Positions 47,594 through 58,085 of a DNA stretch of 64,000 nucleotides are shown one piece after another (position 1 is the stretch's first letter; every line of letters starts with the position of its first letter). A program made the translations under genes and the position numbers. The stretch is from Paratinospora sagittata (lineage: Eukaryota > Streptophyta > Magnoliopsida > Ranunculales > Menispermaceae), in assembly GCA_035771175.1 (NCBI GenBank), contig CM069596.1, positions 12,791,001-12,855,000 on the forward strand, in the 5' to 3' direction. The notes beneath the pieces were generated by a model. The model was not told the origin of the DNA. It did no database searches and saw nothing but the letters and a program-made list of their open reading frames with translations.

Positions 47594-47701
47594 TTTGTTT
47601 ACTTTTTATCAATATCAGTAGTAATGGGTTTGAATTTTAATTTAGACTTATTTTTCTAAAGTCTTTTTGATTTTTCTCTTTGTTATTTCTTTTGTAAAGC
47701 A

Positions 47702-48693
47702 ATGGCGTACAATTTCAACCACTCAACTTTTCAATATAGTTTTGGGCTAGTTGATCCTATTCAAGGGTTGTCGGCATCAATATCTAACCTCCAGCAGCAA
47801 GTTTTTGAGCTTATTGTGTCAAGATCTCAATCTACTGTAGAGAAAATGGGATTTGCAAGCATGGGATATTCAGGAATGAGTTCATGTATGGAGCAGGTTC
47901 ATTATGGTAACAATTGGGCATATAATTGGATGGGTGATCCTTTACCCTATCAGTACCATTCGGGTATTTCTAACTATGAGAACTACTACTATGATAATCA
48001 ATGGAATATCTTGCAACCTCTACCGGGCATCTATAATCAAGTGAAAAAGAAGTCATCCTTAGAAGATATACTTACTAATTATCTATTGGACGCGAGGTCA
48101 ACTAAGATTGAGCCTAGGTTAAATAATCAATGGAATGAGCTGCAACCTCAAGCGGATGTCTACAATCAAGTGGAGAAGAAGCTGTCCTTGGAAGATCTAC
48201 TTAATGAATCTATGGAAAAAATGGAAGAAAGCATTAAAGAGATGAGTGTCAAATGGACAGAATGGAAGCTTCAATGAAAAATATAGAAGGTTATATCGGA
48301 CAAATCATTTCATCTCTTAATGCTCAATATCAAGGAGATTTCTTCCTGAGCGATGAAGAAGATGTCAAGGGGATTGATTCAATATATCAAGACATGACAC
48401 CACCACCACCACCACCACCAAGACAGTTAACTATTCTAGAAGAGATACAACGATATGAAGCCTTGAAGAAAGAAGAAATGAATATTCAACAAGATGTGCT
48501 TGAGTGTGATGATCAAGAGGTGCACATGGATGCGCAATCAAGTGAGCTTATGATGCCATATGATGAATGGGCGCCTACTAGTGTGGAGGAGTGTTTGGAT
48601 GTCAAGGAAAATGCATTCACTTTTGAGGATCCGTTTGCCCATGTACTTCAAGAGAAAGTTGAGGGGTTGATAAAAAGATTCAAAGCCATTTAG
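47702..48693 (+). pseudogene. Gag-like ORF of element J
   Basis: ATG at 47702 with a 191-codon frame to 48277, continued in another frame at 48253-48693. The change lies at the stretch equivalent to the coiled gag segment (M-K-N-I/M-E-x-x-I-G-Q) of element F, so a small indel has probably split one ORF. The first half has M-G-Y-S-G-M and L-Q-P-L-P-G, also in element F gag. The second half has a poly-Pro run (about 48399-48420) and an acidic stretch. A segment with N-Q-W-N-x-L-Q-P and K-K-x-S-L-E-D occurs twice (about 47995-48070 and 48121-48205). No zinc knuckle or protease. Confidence 0.7.
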
Positions 48694-49120
48694 AGGTGTT
48701 TGGTGGTCAATGCCTAAACATTTGGAAAGCACCAACTGAATATTTCGATGACATTCCTCTGTGAGATAGGAGTGAGGCTTCATCAGACTTCATGTTTCCA
48801 CTGGAGGATCAATCGTATAAGTTTTTGTGGGAGATGTATACAAGTCCAATGATTCCGTCATCAAGTCTGAACAACGAGGAAGACAGGAGGATGCTCGAAA
48901 TAATAAGGAAACATACTCGATTTAAGCGAGTAGAAGAAGTCGGGCCGAGGACTATAAACTAAGCGCTTGTTGGGAGGCAACCCATCGGTTTATGCTTTAT
49001 TTATTTATTTATTATATAATTTTGCACTTTGATGTGTATGAAATATAGTTTTTTTTATGAGTTGTTAGAAATTATAAAAATCTCTGCATTATTGAGTATC
49101 AGGTACTAATTAGAGTAAAT

Positions 49121-49384
49121 TACAGTATCCTAAACCCTACATTATTAAAATATATCACATATTTTCCACGGCATGCAATGCATGTTGTTAAATCATTAGA
49201 TGGACGCTCGTTTTAATGGCATGTTAAACAAGCCGTTAAAACAAGTTTAACGACGTATTTGACAAGCAGTTAAAAGGTAAATTTGTGTGGGATATTTACA
49301 GCTTGCTAGGGACAAGCCGTTAAAAGACATTTCATGGCGCATAACACAAGCCGTGGAAAATGAGATCTGCGTCATTAATAGTCG
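49121..49384. other. Right subterminal region of the CACTA element
   Basis: Clustered AAGCCGTTAAAA, CATGTTAAA and ACAAGCCGTGG words mirror the left subterminal region. It continues at 51312-51373 after the solo LTR. The last five bases (AGTCG, 49380-49384) are the target duplicated by that LTR. Confidence 0.75.
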
Positions 49385-51306
49385 GGTTATCTCAATGAAC
49401 CCCATGATATGAAGGTTTTGATGATTCCAAATATCTCCAGTTGGTCTATCTAATGATCTTGTCAAGTGTTTCAGATTTATCAAGAATCAAGATCAAAGAA
49501 CTGAGATCACAAGCCTATTGAACAGAAAAATGAAGTTTCAAGTCTGTCAGTACTTAGATTGTAAGGTCTATCAATCAACTTACTCTTAGCAAGATTTTTA
49601 TCATTTGCATGTTTTGATCGTAACATTTTAATCGTACCTTATGATTTCTAAAGTATTTGATTTGATTAATAGAAACATTATGTTTTATCGTGTTTTAATC
49701 GAGAAATCAAAAACCACTTTTATAAAGGCTTTCAGGACGCTAATGTTTAGCAGCACTCTCCTGGACTTGATGAGTTAGGACGCTGATAAAATGTTAAGAC
49801 GCTCAAAGTTGAATTAATCTGATTAATATGGACGCTTACTTGTTAGTAGTGACCTTTCTCTTATCAACCTTTGAGAATGTCAGGACGCTGACTTAGTTTC
49901 AGCTCGCTGAAAGATCTTTTTATCTTTAAATGATTTTTATCTTTAAGGACGCTAATAAGTTATAAGTTGAATAAATTATCAAGACGCTACTTGTGTAGGA
50001 GCGTCCTCATCCTTAGAATCAACTTAAGTACCTTTCAAGATGCTCACCGTTCGTCAGCGCGATTAAACATTGTTTTAAAACTACTTTTAATAGTTCAAGG
50101 CGCTTACTCTTGAGTAGCCCCCTCATATGTTTTGCGTTTTAAAACCAAGCAAGATGTTTACTACGAAGTAGCACCCTCATGCTTTAAGTCATTTAATTGT
50201 CAAAGCAAGTCAGGACGCTTGCTACTTAGTAACGTTCTCACTTCATTGTTCAGTAGGACGTTAATATTCTATGAGCACCCTCAAAGGAACAAAATGACAG
50301 AAATGATATTTTTGTTGTTCTGACTGTACGTCCTTTTAGCCAACTTTTCAGAACAACTTTTAGTACAAAATCGATTTTCTGTATTTATAAGAGATATTCT
50401 CTGATTCACGAACCACGTCTTGTAAAACTTTCCTTATTCGTGTATCTGGAGAAAAATAGAATATTCATGAATTGTGCAGTTGCCATTTTCGAGGTATATT
50501 CTAGTTGTTGTGAGTAAACGTTCATATTTGAAATTTAAATTCAAATGAATAATAGCTTCATCTCTACAAGTCTATAAATACAGACACTTAACAATTTGTT
50601 AAGCACAGAAAATTCTCTGAGCTAAAATACTTTTTGAAAGTTAGTCAAATTTTCATCTGGTCAAGAAAACGTATAAGTCGATCTGTTTTCACAGTAATTT
50701 TCTTTGAGACTTTACGTATTCAAAAGATTTTCATACGGAACTAACATTTTATCTTTATCTGAAAATCTATTTGATGTTTTGAACTGTTTTCACTCAAATC
50801 GTTCAGCACTATCGTAACTTATATCATTCTTGCTGAAAGAGTAATTTGAGAGCTAGTTCATAGGATACAGTTGTATTCAATTTCATATTTCGTATGTTGT
50901 ATCAAGGTTGTAACAATAGTTAGATAAACTACTGAGTTGATATTTTATATTCAACAAAGTCAGGTCTTCTCACACCCGTAAGTTGAGAAACGGTAGCTCT
51001 GACACCCGTAAGTTGAGATAGGTTGGTCTCACGCATGTAAGCTGAGCAGTGTAACGGTTGCTTTCACACCCGAAAGTTGAGAAAAGGTGTAACGGTTTGA
51101 TTCTCACCCGTAAGAGAATCCCTTAGTGACAAGGTTAAAATCCTCACTGAGGAAGTTAGGTAATGGATGTAGGCAAGAAGCCGAACCACTATAAATTGAC
51201 TGTGGATATTTGTTTATTTTTTGCACTGTATCTTTGCCACTGTTATTATTTTCTAAATCGTCTAAGTGTCCAATTCACCCCCCTCATGGACATGTCTGGG
51301 CCAACA
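49385..51306 (+). repeat. Solo SIRE-like LTR (D) with perfect 5-bp target duplication
   Basis: LTR of the same family as 9760-11676, in plus orientation: start GGTTATCTC (relatives start TGTTATCTC), end ...GGGCCAACA. Flanks are AGTCG at 49380-49384 and AGTCG at 51307-51311. No internal retroelement sequence or primer site is attached. It contains the U3 inverted-repeat array (about 49735-50290), TATA box CTATAAATAC near 50571 and hairpin tandem units (50965-51085). A solo LTR is the usual product of recombination between the two LTRs of a full element. Confidence 0.9.
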
Positions 51307-51373
51307 AGTCGGAGCCTTACTACAACTTCTTGAACAACGGCTTGGGTTAAAATGTTTTCACTGCTTGTTTGAC

Positions 51374-51403
51374 AAGTCGTTGAAAACATTTTTTCTTGTA
51401 GTG
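51374..51403 (-). repeat. Right terminal inverted repeat of the CACTA element
   Basis: Ends ...TTTTTTCTTGTAGTG, the complement of CACTACAAGAAAAAA, followed by the AGA duplication. Confidence 0.9.
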
Positions 51404-51729
51404 AGAAGAACAATTGATCTGCTCTCTTTCATGCCTTGTATTCTAGATTGACTTGTGTTTCAATCACTATACCATCATCTCCAAGCTTCTTCTTTTTTGC
51501 CTTTGAAGGAACGTCTGATCCAGAAATGAAGTTCTCAAGCTCTAAGGCTCTTATTGCAGCAAGAACCTGCTTTTTAATTTACATAATTGGTATTGTTTCT
51601 CTTGATTGGCAGATTAAAGTTCAATGTTCTAGCTAATGAATGAAACTCGGACGATGTCATTAGTGAAAAAGAACTTGAACCAGATTCTTGAATGAGTGTA
51701 TCTGGACTGGCTGACGAACGTGAAGCCAT
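51404..51729 (-). pseudogene. 5' part of copia element E gag
   Basis: ATG at 51729 (minus strand), Ser-rich start M-A-S-R-S-S-A-S, then a decayed gag N-terminus reaching the CACTA insertion point. The frame entering 51404 continues that leaving 38528. It ends with an A-D-Q-L motif typical of copia gag just before the break. Stops and a frameshift lie between. Confidence 0.7.
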
Positions 51730-51751
51730 GTCTTAATCGCTAATCGATCTA

Positions 51752-51763
51752 GCTCTAATACCA
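51752..51763 (-). promoter_or_regulatory. Primer binding site of copia element E
   Basis: The minus strand reads TGGTATTAGAGC, one change from the standard tRNA-Met site, immediately next to the LTR end TTTACA. Confidence 0.85.
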
Positions 51764-52144
51764 TGTAAAGAATCAAAGGATCTTGAACAAAAAAGAAGAA
51801 AGAAAAAGAAGATTGAAAGAGAGAAAAAATGAACCTGAAGAAGTTTGTTAAGCTTCTCCAATGAAAAAGACAAGAAGCATTCTTTGGAAAAATCTCAGAA
51901 CACATTTTCATTATCTGATCACTGACTAATACAACTTACATCTTGGCCCTTCATCAATAACTGATCACATTACAACCATTGCATTAATAACTACTTGAGC
52001 AACAACCTCAACTATATAACTGACTAACAGACTCCAGTAGTTGTCTATAATCAGACTAACTGATAACAGAATAATAGAACAACTTCTAGAAGTTTTCATG
52101 TTGGCCATTGCTCAATACTCTTGTTGTTGCATGAAGGAGTATAT
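51764..52144 (-). repeat. 5' LTR of copia element E, outer end uncertain
   Basis: Begins TGTAAAGAATC next to the primer site, so this is the U5 side of the 5' LTR. The outer end could not be fixed because the second LTR is not in the window. Sequence immediately beyond is a CACTA-like MITE. Confidence 0.6.
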
Positions 52145-52315
52145 ACTCCAAGAAAATCACTATACAAGGACGTTTGAAAACATCCTTGAATTCGACATCT
52201 TAATTGAAAAAACGTCCTAAAAGGACTTTGAGGGCGCTTTTAGGACTTTTTTTCAATTAGGACGTCAAATTCAATGACGTTTTCAAACGTCCTTGTATAG
52301 TGATTTTCTTGTAGT
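52145..52315. mobile_element. CACTA-like foldback MITE
   Basis: Near-perfect inverted repeat of about 68 bp per arm around a short centre. The left arm begins ACTCCAAGAAAATCAC and the right arm ends GTGATTTTCTTGTAGT. ACTACAAGAAAAT is close to the CACTA-family terminus. Total about 171 bp, no coding capacity. The flanking triplets (TAT and CAG) do not match, so the borders may be slightly off or decayed. Confidence 0.75.
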
Positions 52316-53223
52316 CAGTGGATGAAGCAAGCACTGCTGGAAGGAGTCGACTGGATTAAGTAATCTAAGCGTACATTTCTCCTAACAAGTGTCGATAACT
52401 TCTTTTTAATTACACGTTTTAAAATAAATACACCATTAAATATATTGGTGAAAATTATTTAATCTTATTTAATTATTTAAGATACGCAATAAACTTTATT
52501 ACTGATGTACAGTGTACATGCTCATCCATTAATGACAATAAAATTAAATTATATATTAAATAAAACATAATAATAAATTAATAAAGATAATTAATGTTGA
52601 AAGAATAACTAATGAAAATGAACACATTGATATATAAACTATTTTAATTAATAACACTATTAACAACTAAAACTTAGATTAAAATCACTAATCTTTGTTT
52701 GATTCATTTGGGTTTGAAAAGAAAATTTCATTTCATTTTATAGTTTTTAATAATATTTCTATATTCGTTGGACTTAGTTTGTAACATGCTTTATTGCATC
52801 AAAGATTGTTTTAAATTATGTAATATCACATGATTAAAGCAATCTAATTTTAATTGTACATTGAACATAATGTTTTTATCTGCAATAAATAATTAAGGAT
52901 CTAATTGTATATTGAAAGTTTTTCCAATGTAAATGCAAGCCATATCTTCTTTTATTTTACCAGTTTTTTGGCCCTTAAAGGTGTCTTCCTACCCTTTGAG
53001 TCGAGACTAACCCCCTGGGGTTCGAATTTGTGTAGGGTAGGCGCCTCTCAATATCAGCACGAGTTGTGGAAAATCCTAGTATTACTCTTTATAATAGTAT
53101 AAATAATTAAGGAATGGTCCTGCAGTAGCGTGTTAACAATTGTCAATTGGCCCGGCAGAGACGTTTGTCTTCGTTTTTCCAAAACGTATGGACTGGGTGG
53201 CGTGAGACGCGTCGACTTCGCAC
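52316..53223. other. Intergenic DNA upstream of the chitinase gene
   Basis: AT-rich, no gene. A short segment (about 52985-53040) with GGGGTTCGAATTTG resembles an RNA polymerase III B box and may be a SINE scrap, but no A box or poly(A) tail was found. The last 100 bp are less AT-rich. GTCAA at 53142-53146 would be a W-box core (TTGAC) on the minus strand; this is weak evidence. Confidence 0.5.
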
Positions 53224-53231
53224 CTATAATA
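53224..53231 (+). promoter_or_regulatory. Possible TATA box of the chitinase gene
   Basis: CTATAATA lies about 75 bp upstream of the ATG. It would place transcription start near 53255-53262 and give a leader of roughly 45-50 nt. Inferred from position only. Confidence 0.45.
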
Positions 53232-53300
53232 GTACCAAGTTTCCCCAACATTGCTCCATACCGAAATTAGCTACCTAGAAAAATACCCACCAAGGACTGA

Positions 53301-54194
<894 letters not shown>

Positions 54195-54334
54195 TCAGTC
54201 AATTTATTATTGACTACGGCCAGTAATGGATAATATTACTCCTTTAATAAGAGTTGATAAGCTAGCGGTTGGCCTACGGTGCTTTTGAGTCCACCTATTA
54301 TTGTTACAATACTATTGTATGTTGAATTGCTCTA

Positions 54335-54340
54335 AATAAA
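54335..54340 (+). terminator. Candidate poly(A) signal of the chitinase gene
   Basis: AATAAA about 140 bp after the stop codon, followed by T-rich sequence; position is typical for a plant 3' UTR. Confidence 0.5.
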
Positions 54341-54751
54341 TTCTTATTGTCCTTTTTATTTTTTCTCTACAGTAAGTTTCACCCATGTAATCGGCATATA
54401 CTTTAATTATATAATAGTCATTAACTTTTTTTGTTTAGTTTTTCAAAAAATAAATCGTCTCCCCTCTAATCTTTTCTAGTTTTTTTGTTTTTTTTACTCA
54501 CTTTTTCATGTTGGTCCTACTCTTTTTTTAATACTTCTTTATATATATATTTAACATTCTAATTAATCGAAAGTAGTTTTGAATTATCAATAAATATCAA
54601 TTGATTAAATCTTACTATATGCCAAATAATTACAATCAATTAAAAATGAAGGTCATAAATAAATAAATAAAATTTAATTTATTGTGATATTTTAATCTAT
54701 TCATGTGAACACGGAAAAAATAAAATATATTATCATTATTTCATCAAGATT
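54341..54751. other. AT-rich intergenic DNA
   Basis: No gene or element recognised. Confidence 0.6.
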
Positions 54752-54771
54752 GATAGTAAATAAAAATATAA

Positions 54772-54944
54772 CCACCAAACAAGATGGTGAAGTGGTTAAA
54801 TCTCGTAATAATGATCCATGAAGACATAAGTTCGAGCCTCGTCACATTGGAGGATGTCACTCTCTCTCCTCATTGTGGTTTTTCCCTCAGGATTAGTCGA
54901 TGCGTGTAAACTAGCCCAAATACTCCAGGTTACCAAAAAAAAAA
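54772..54944 (+). mobile_element. tRNA-derived SINE with 20-bp target duplication
   Basis: A-box-like sequence GTGAAGTGGTTAAATCTC (about 54786-54803) and B box AGTTCGAGCC (54829-54838), spaced as in an RNA polymerase III promoter, then a unique body and a 3' A run (54934-54944). GATAGTAAATAAAAATATAA flanks it exactly at 54752-54771 and 54945-54964. The poly(A) end and long perfect duplication are the signature of LINE-mediated insertion. Family not assigned. Confidence 0.92.
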
Positions 54945-54964
54945 GATAGTAAATAAAAATATAA

Positions 54965-55552
54965 TAAAATGTTTAAGCAAAAAATAAAATTAAATATGCT
55001 ATTTTTGTACATTTTTGAAAAAGGGAAAATTTGAGCCTCCATATATGTTCTTCAAATTGATATCAATATGGTTAAGATGATTGAAAAAAGTAATATAAAT
55101 TATTAAAATTTTCAAATTACAAATATTAACTTAATATGAATAAGATACTTGTTGAAAAGTAAGCAATTTAACTAAGACGGCTACGTTAGTGATACTTCGT
55201 CTCATAGTTCCATTTAACTTAGATTTTGGCTATACAATGATTGAGGTATCATCTTTTTTTATCATTTTAACCTTTTCTTTCTCACCTATGAATAATAATA
55301 GCTAAAGCTATATTTGTAAATTCCTATATTTTACCTTTGCAACCTTTAAACACTTTGCCTACGTTAAAGTGTATGTGTATTTGAAGGATGGACTATAGAA
55401 ATAGATGAATGTTCGAAGGTGATGAAGATAAAAAGATATTTGTTGGAATGTTTATTTTGTGTATTAGTTGAAATTTTTTAAAAAATAGTACAAAAGAAAG
55501 AATGTCATACCTTGTATTAAAAAAAATAAGTTTGGGGGTGTAGTAGTTTCTT

Positions 55553-55608
<56 letters not shown>

Positions 55609-56157
55609 TGAAAGCAAACAATGGGAGGGTTGAAAATTTTCAAAATCTAGTTTATATGTGCTATGTTGGTTATAGTTCTATGTAATGTCTTGGAGATAAT
55701 CAAAGATGTTTAGAATTTTTTTAGCCTAATTATTACTTGTTTTCATCTTATCTTTCACCCTAGCCTTACATTACAACATATCTACATTACTGGAGAGTAG
55801 TGTAAAAAATAGGCCTGTGGAGTTTAATTTCAATATATATTTTTTGAGATTGTGTATTTTTCACTTGATTGCATTTATCTATATAATTTATAAGTGGTTT
55901 CATGTGATTGATTATGTATTTACACTCTTTAAGAATCAAAGGTGAGGCATGGTAGGAGTTGAATTAAAATTCTAGACATCTTTCATACTTTTGAAATTTT
56001 CCTAGAAGTTATTATATTTTATTTAATCTTTGAGGCCATGCTTATGTCCATACTTTCAAATTAAATCTTTATTTATTTTAGAATGTGTTAGTATTGTGTG
56101 TTTTATGTTTGCTTTCCCTTTGTTCGGGACGATCAAAGTCTTAAGTTTGGGGGTATT
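54965..56157 (+). other. AT-rich DNA grading into the 3' tail of Athila-like element K
   Basis: From about 55430 the sequence resembles the tail of element G (for example AATAAGTTTGGGGGTGTAGTAG at 55525, like 35085), so a 5'-truncated Athila element starts around there. It includes a long (GA)n microsatellite and ends with the polypurine tract AAGTTTGGGGGTATT (56143-56157). 54965-55430 holds nothing recognised. Confidence 0.6.
55559..55606. repeat. (GA)n microsatellite, about 24 units
   Basis: Uninterrupted GA run inside the Athila tail, at a site where element G has an A/T-rich run instead; it is an expansion particular to this copy. Confidence 0.95.
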
Positions 56158-57449
56158 TGATAAGTAGGTTTTTACGTGTGTTTTATGTCATAGTTTCGGT
56201 CTAATATGTTTCGATTTTCACTTTTATGTGTCATTTTATGTAAATATTTTGATAGTTTTTGCACTTGATTTATATTTGTAGGTTTTAAATTGGTCTTAAA
56301 GTGATATGGAAGAGGTAAACAATGGTCAAGCAGTGGAAGGAAGAAACAAGTGCAAAATGAGGCAAAGAAGTGTGAAAATCAGCTAGAAAAAAGAAGAAAA
56401 CCCACCAGCACCTGAGATTTGGCGCCGTGGCGTTGGGGTGGTGGTGGCAGTGTGTTAAAAACCAGCAAGTGGGCGTTGAGACACCCACAATGGAGGTCGC
56501 GACGTCCATGCACCCTGAAATTCGGGTTTAAGTAGGACTCTTGTCCCAAATTCGTTTCTTCACCAACGATTTCCAACTTTCTCTCACCTATAAATACATC
56601 ATAAAAGGAAGGTTTTGAAGACATAATTAAGAGAAGAACAAGTCGAATCGGATTGGATCAAAAGATAAGGAGACGGCAAAGTTTGAGACAAGAGAGCAAT
56701 CTTCACATCTAGAGATCTAATTTGTTTCTTCATGTTTTTGTTCATGGATTTGTTTTGTGTTTTCTTCTTTCATATTATGAACTAGATCATTGATCTAGTG
56801 GATAGATGGATCATTTCTTTGATATTATGTCTTCGATTAGTTTCTGTTTATTATTAATGAATTCTTTATAGTTTATTTATATTTTCTAGTTTTTAATGCT
56901 TTTGATCTACTGGTGATAGATTGATTGTTTCTAGATCTAGAGTTCAGTACTCGATATTTATAGAATCGAGAGGTTTATAAGATCCTTTGAAGTTGTGGAA
57001 AAAAATCATAAAGATTAAAGAGTTTATATGATTTTGGTTTTTATCAAGAGATCAAAATCATATCTTATGAATATGTTCTTACTTGGCACTCGGGAGAGTA
57101 AGTTAGAGATTTGAGGATTTTTTACTTATAAACTAGGAGAATAGATTAATAATAAACACACACACACATATATATATATATATATGAAACACATAGTTGA
57201 AAGTTAAATGAAGTTGAACATCTATAATTTCTTTATATTGATTTCTTCTTGATTTTGATTTCCTGCTATTTTGTAGTTTTCGTTGCATTGTTTTTTAATT
57301 TAATTAATTCTCAATTTTGATCATCTAGATAAAGTTAGGGTTATTAATTACAGTACATAGTGAGAGTTGAATCGATCCTTGAGGACAATAACCTTATTCA
57401 TCAGTATATTATAAACTTGACACCATGCATTTGCGGTTGATTGTGAACA
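56158..57449 (+). repeat. 3' LTR of Athila-like element K
   Basis: Starts TGATAAGTAGG after the polypurine tract and ends ...ATTGTGAACA. It contains a GC-rich patch (56412-56515), TATA box CTATAAATAC near 56588, spaced motifs near 56949, 57042 and 57088 (CACTCGGGAGAG), and a mixed (AC)n(AT)n microsatellite at 57157-57184. Shorter (1292 bp) than its relatives. Confidence 0.78.
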
Positions 57450-57577
57450 AATAGCAACAACTAAGACGAGACCTCTAATAATTCCATAGACTTTAGCAAA
57501 GAAGTTGGAGGGCAGGATGCGAGCATACCCATGTAGGCAATAAGACAATAACGGGGATTCCATTGCAGTACTCCCTA
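57450..57577 (-). pseudogene. LINE remnant, probable RNase H part
   Basis: The minus strand reads a short segment with S-N-F-F-A-K-V-Y-G-I-I-R-G-L, resembling the RNase H domain (RVT_3) at the end of plant L1-type LINE ORF2. Together with 62932-63475 it would form one LINE interrupted by the copia element at 57583. The match is short. Confidence 0.45.
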
Positions 57578-57582
57578 ATGAA

Positions 57583-57980
57583 TGTTATGCGGAATAGTGA
57601 TAAAGCATGAAAGAAAAGACAAGACAATAAATTTAACGTGGTTCGGCAAATTGCCTACATCCACGGGAGGCAGCACTTTTGTATTACTTCACCCTTAGGT
57701 GGATCTTACAGATTGGATCTCTTGAATAGATCTCACAGAATAGATCTCTCTGAACACAGGAATGTAACTCACTGAACATAAATTTAAGAATGAAGTAAGG
57801 CCCTATTTATAGGAGCATATAGGGGTATTTGGGTAATTATAAATATATATAATAATACTATTTATCAAACTATTTCAAACAATTCAGCTTGACCAAAAGG
57901 AGGAGTTGGTGGAGTTGGTGGCCGCCCTCGTGGGTGGCCACCAACCAATTACTTATTTTCCACTCATGGTGGACCCCACA
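57583..57980 (-). repeat. 3' LTR of copia L
   Basis: TGTTATGC...CCCCACA, 398 bp, with a TATA-like TATTTATAGG region (near 57807-57816, minus strand CCTATAAATA). It carries about 20 bp more than the 5' LTR near 57910-57935. Confidence 0.92.
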
Positions 57981-57999
57981 AATCTCCACCTCCACCTCA
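57981..57999 (-). promoter_or_regulatory. Polypurine tract of copia L
   Basis: The minus strand reads GAGGTGGAGGTGGAGATT directly before the 3' LTR. Confidence 0.8.
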
Positions 58000-58085
58000 T
58001 GTGGAACATGGCTCCTTCACACCTGCAATCTCTCTACAGATAGCAAGTTTCCTTCAAAAAACTGTTGCTGCCTCCATTAGTGCCC

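Larger units (their letters stand above)
46064..49120 (+). mobile_element. Gag-only, non-autonomous Athila derivative (element J), 3'-truncated
   Basis: 5' LTR (46064-47568), tRNA-Asp-type primer site, one gag-like coding region, then directly the conserved post-pol phrase (TTGGGAGGCAACCCA near 48969) and an AT-rich tail. No protease, RT or integrase trace lies between gag and the post-pol phrase, a distance of only about 270 bp. The 3' LTR is missing; the sequence runs into the CACTA subterminal region. It inserted into another Athila-like LTR (44947-46063). The compact form suggests a derivative that depended on helper elements. Confidence 0.72.
38529..51403. mobile_element. Large non-autonomous CACTA (En/Spm) element carrying host gene fragments
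   Basis: The left end CACTAAAAGAAAAAATG and the complement of the right end CACTACAAGAAAAAATG match at 28 of 30 positions. Flanking 3-bp duplications are AGA (38526-38528) and AGA (51404-51406), as expected for CACTA elements. Subterminal DNA on both sides repeats short motifs containing AAGCCGTTAAA. Removing the element and one AGA rejoins a copia gag in frame. No CACTA transposase is visible, so it is non-autonomous. Contents include captured RNR2 and CHR24-like exons, several LTR insertions and a gag-only Athila derivative. Part of the 12,875 bp is therefore later nested insertion. Confidence 0.88.

Noticed and set aside
52985..53040. A second SINE upstream of the chitinase
   Set aside because: Only a B-box-like GGTTCGAA is present; no A box at the right distance, no tail and no duplication.
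54772..54944. A tRNA gene
   Set aside because: A and B boxes are present but there is no cloverleaf; the A-tail and 20-bp duplication identify a SINE.
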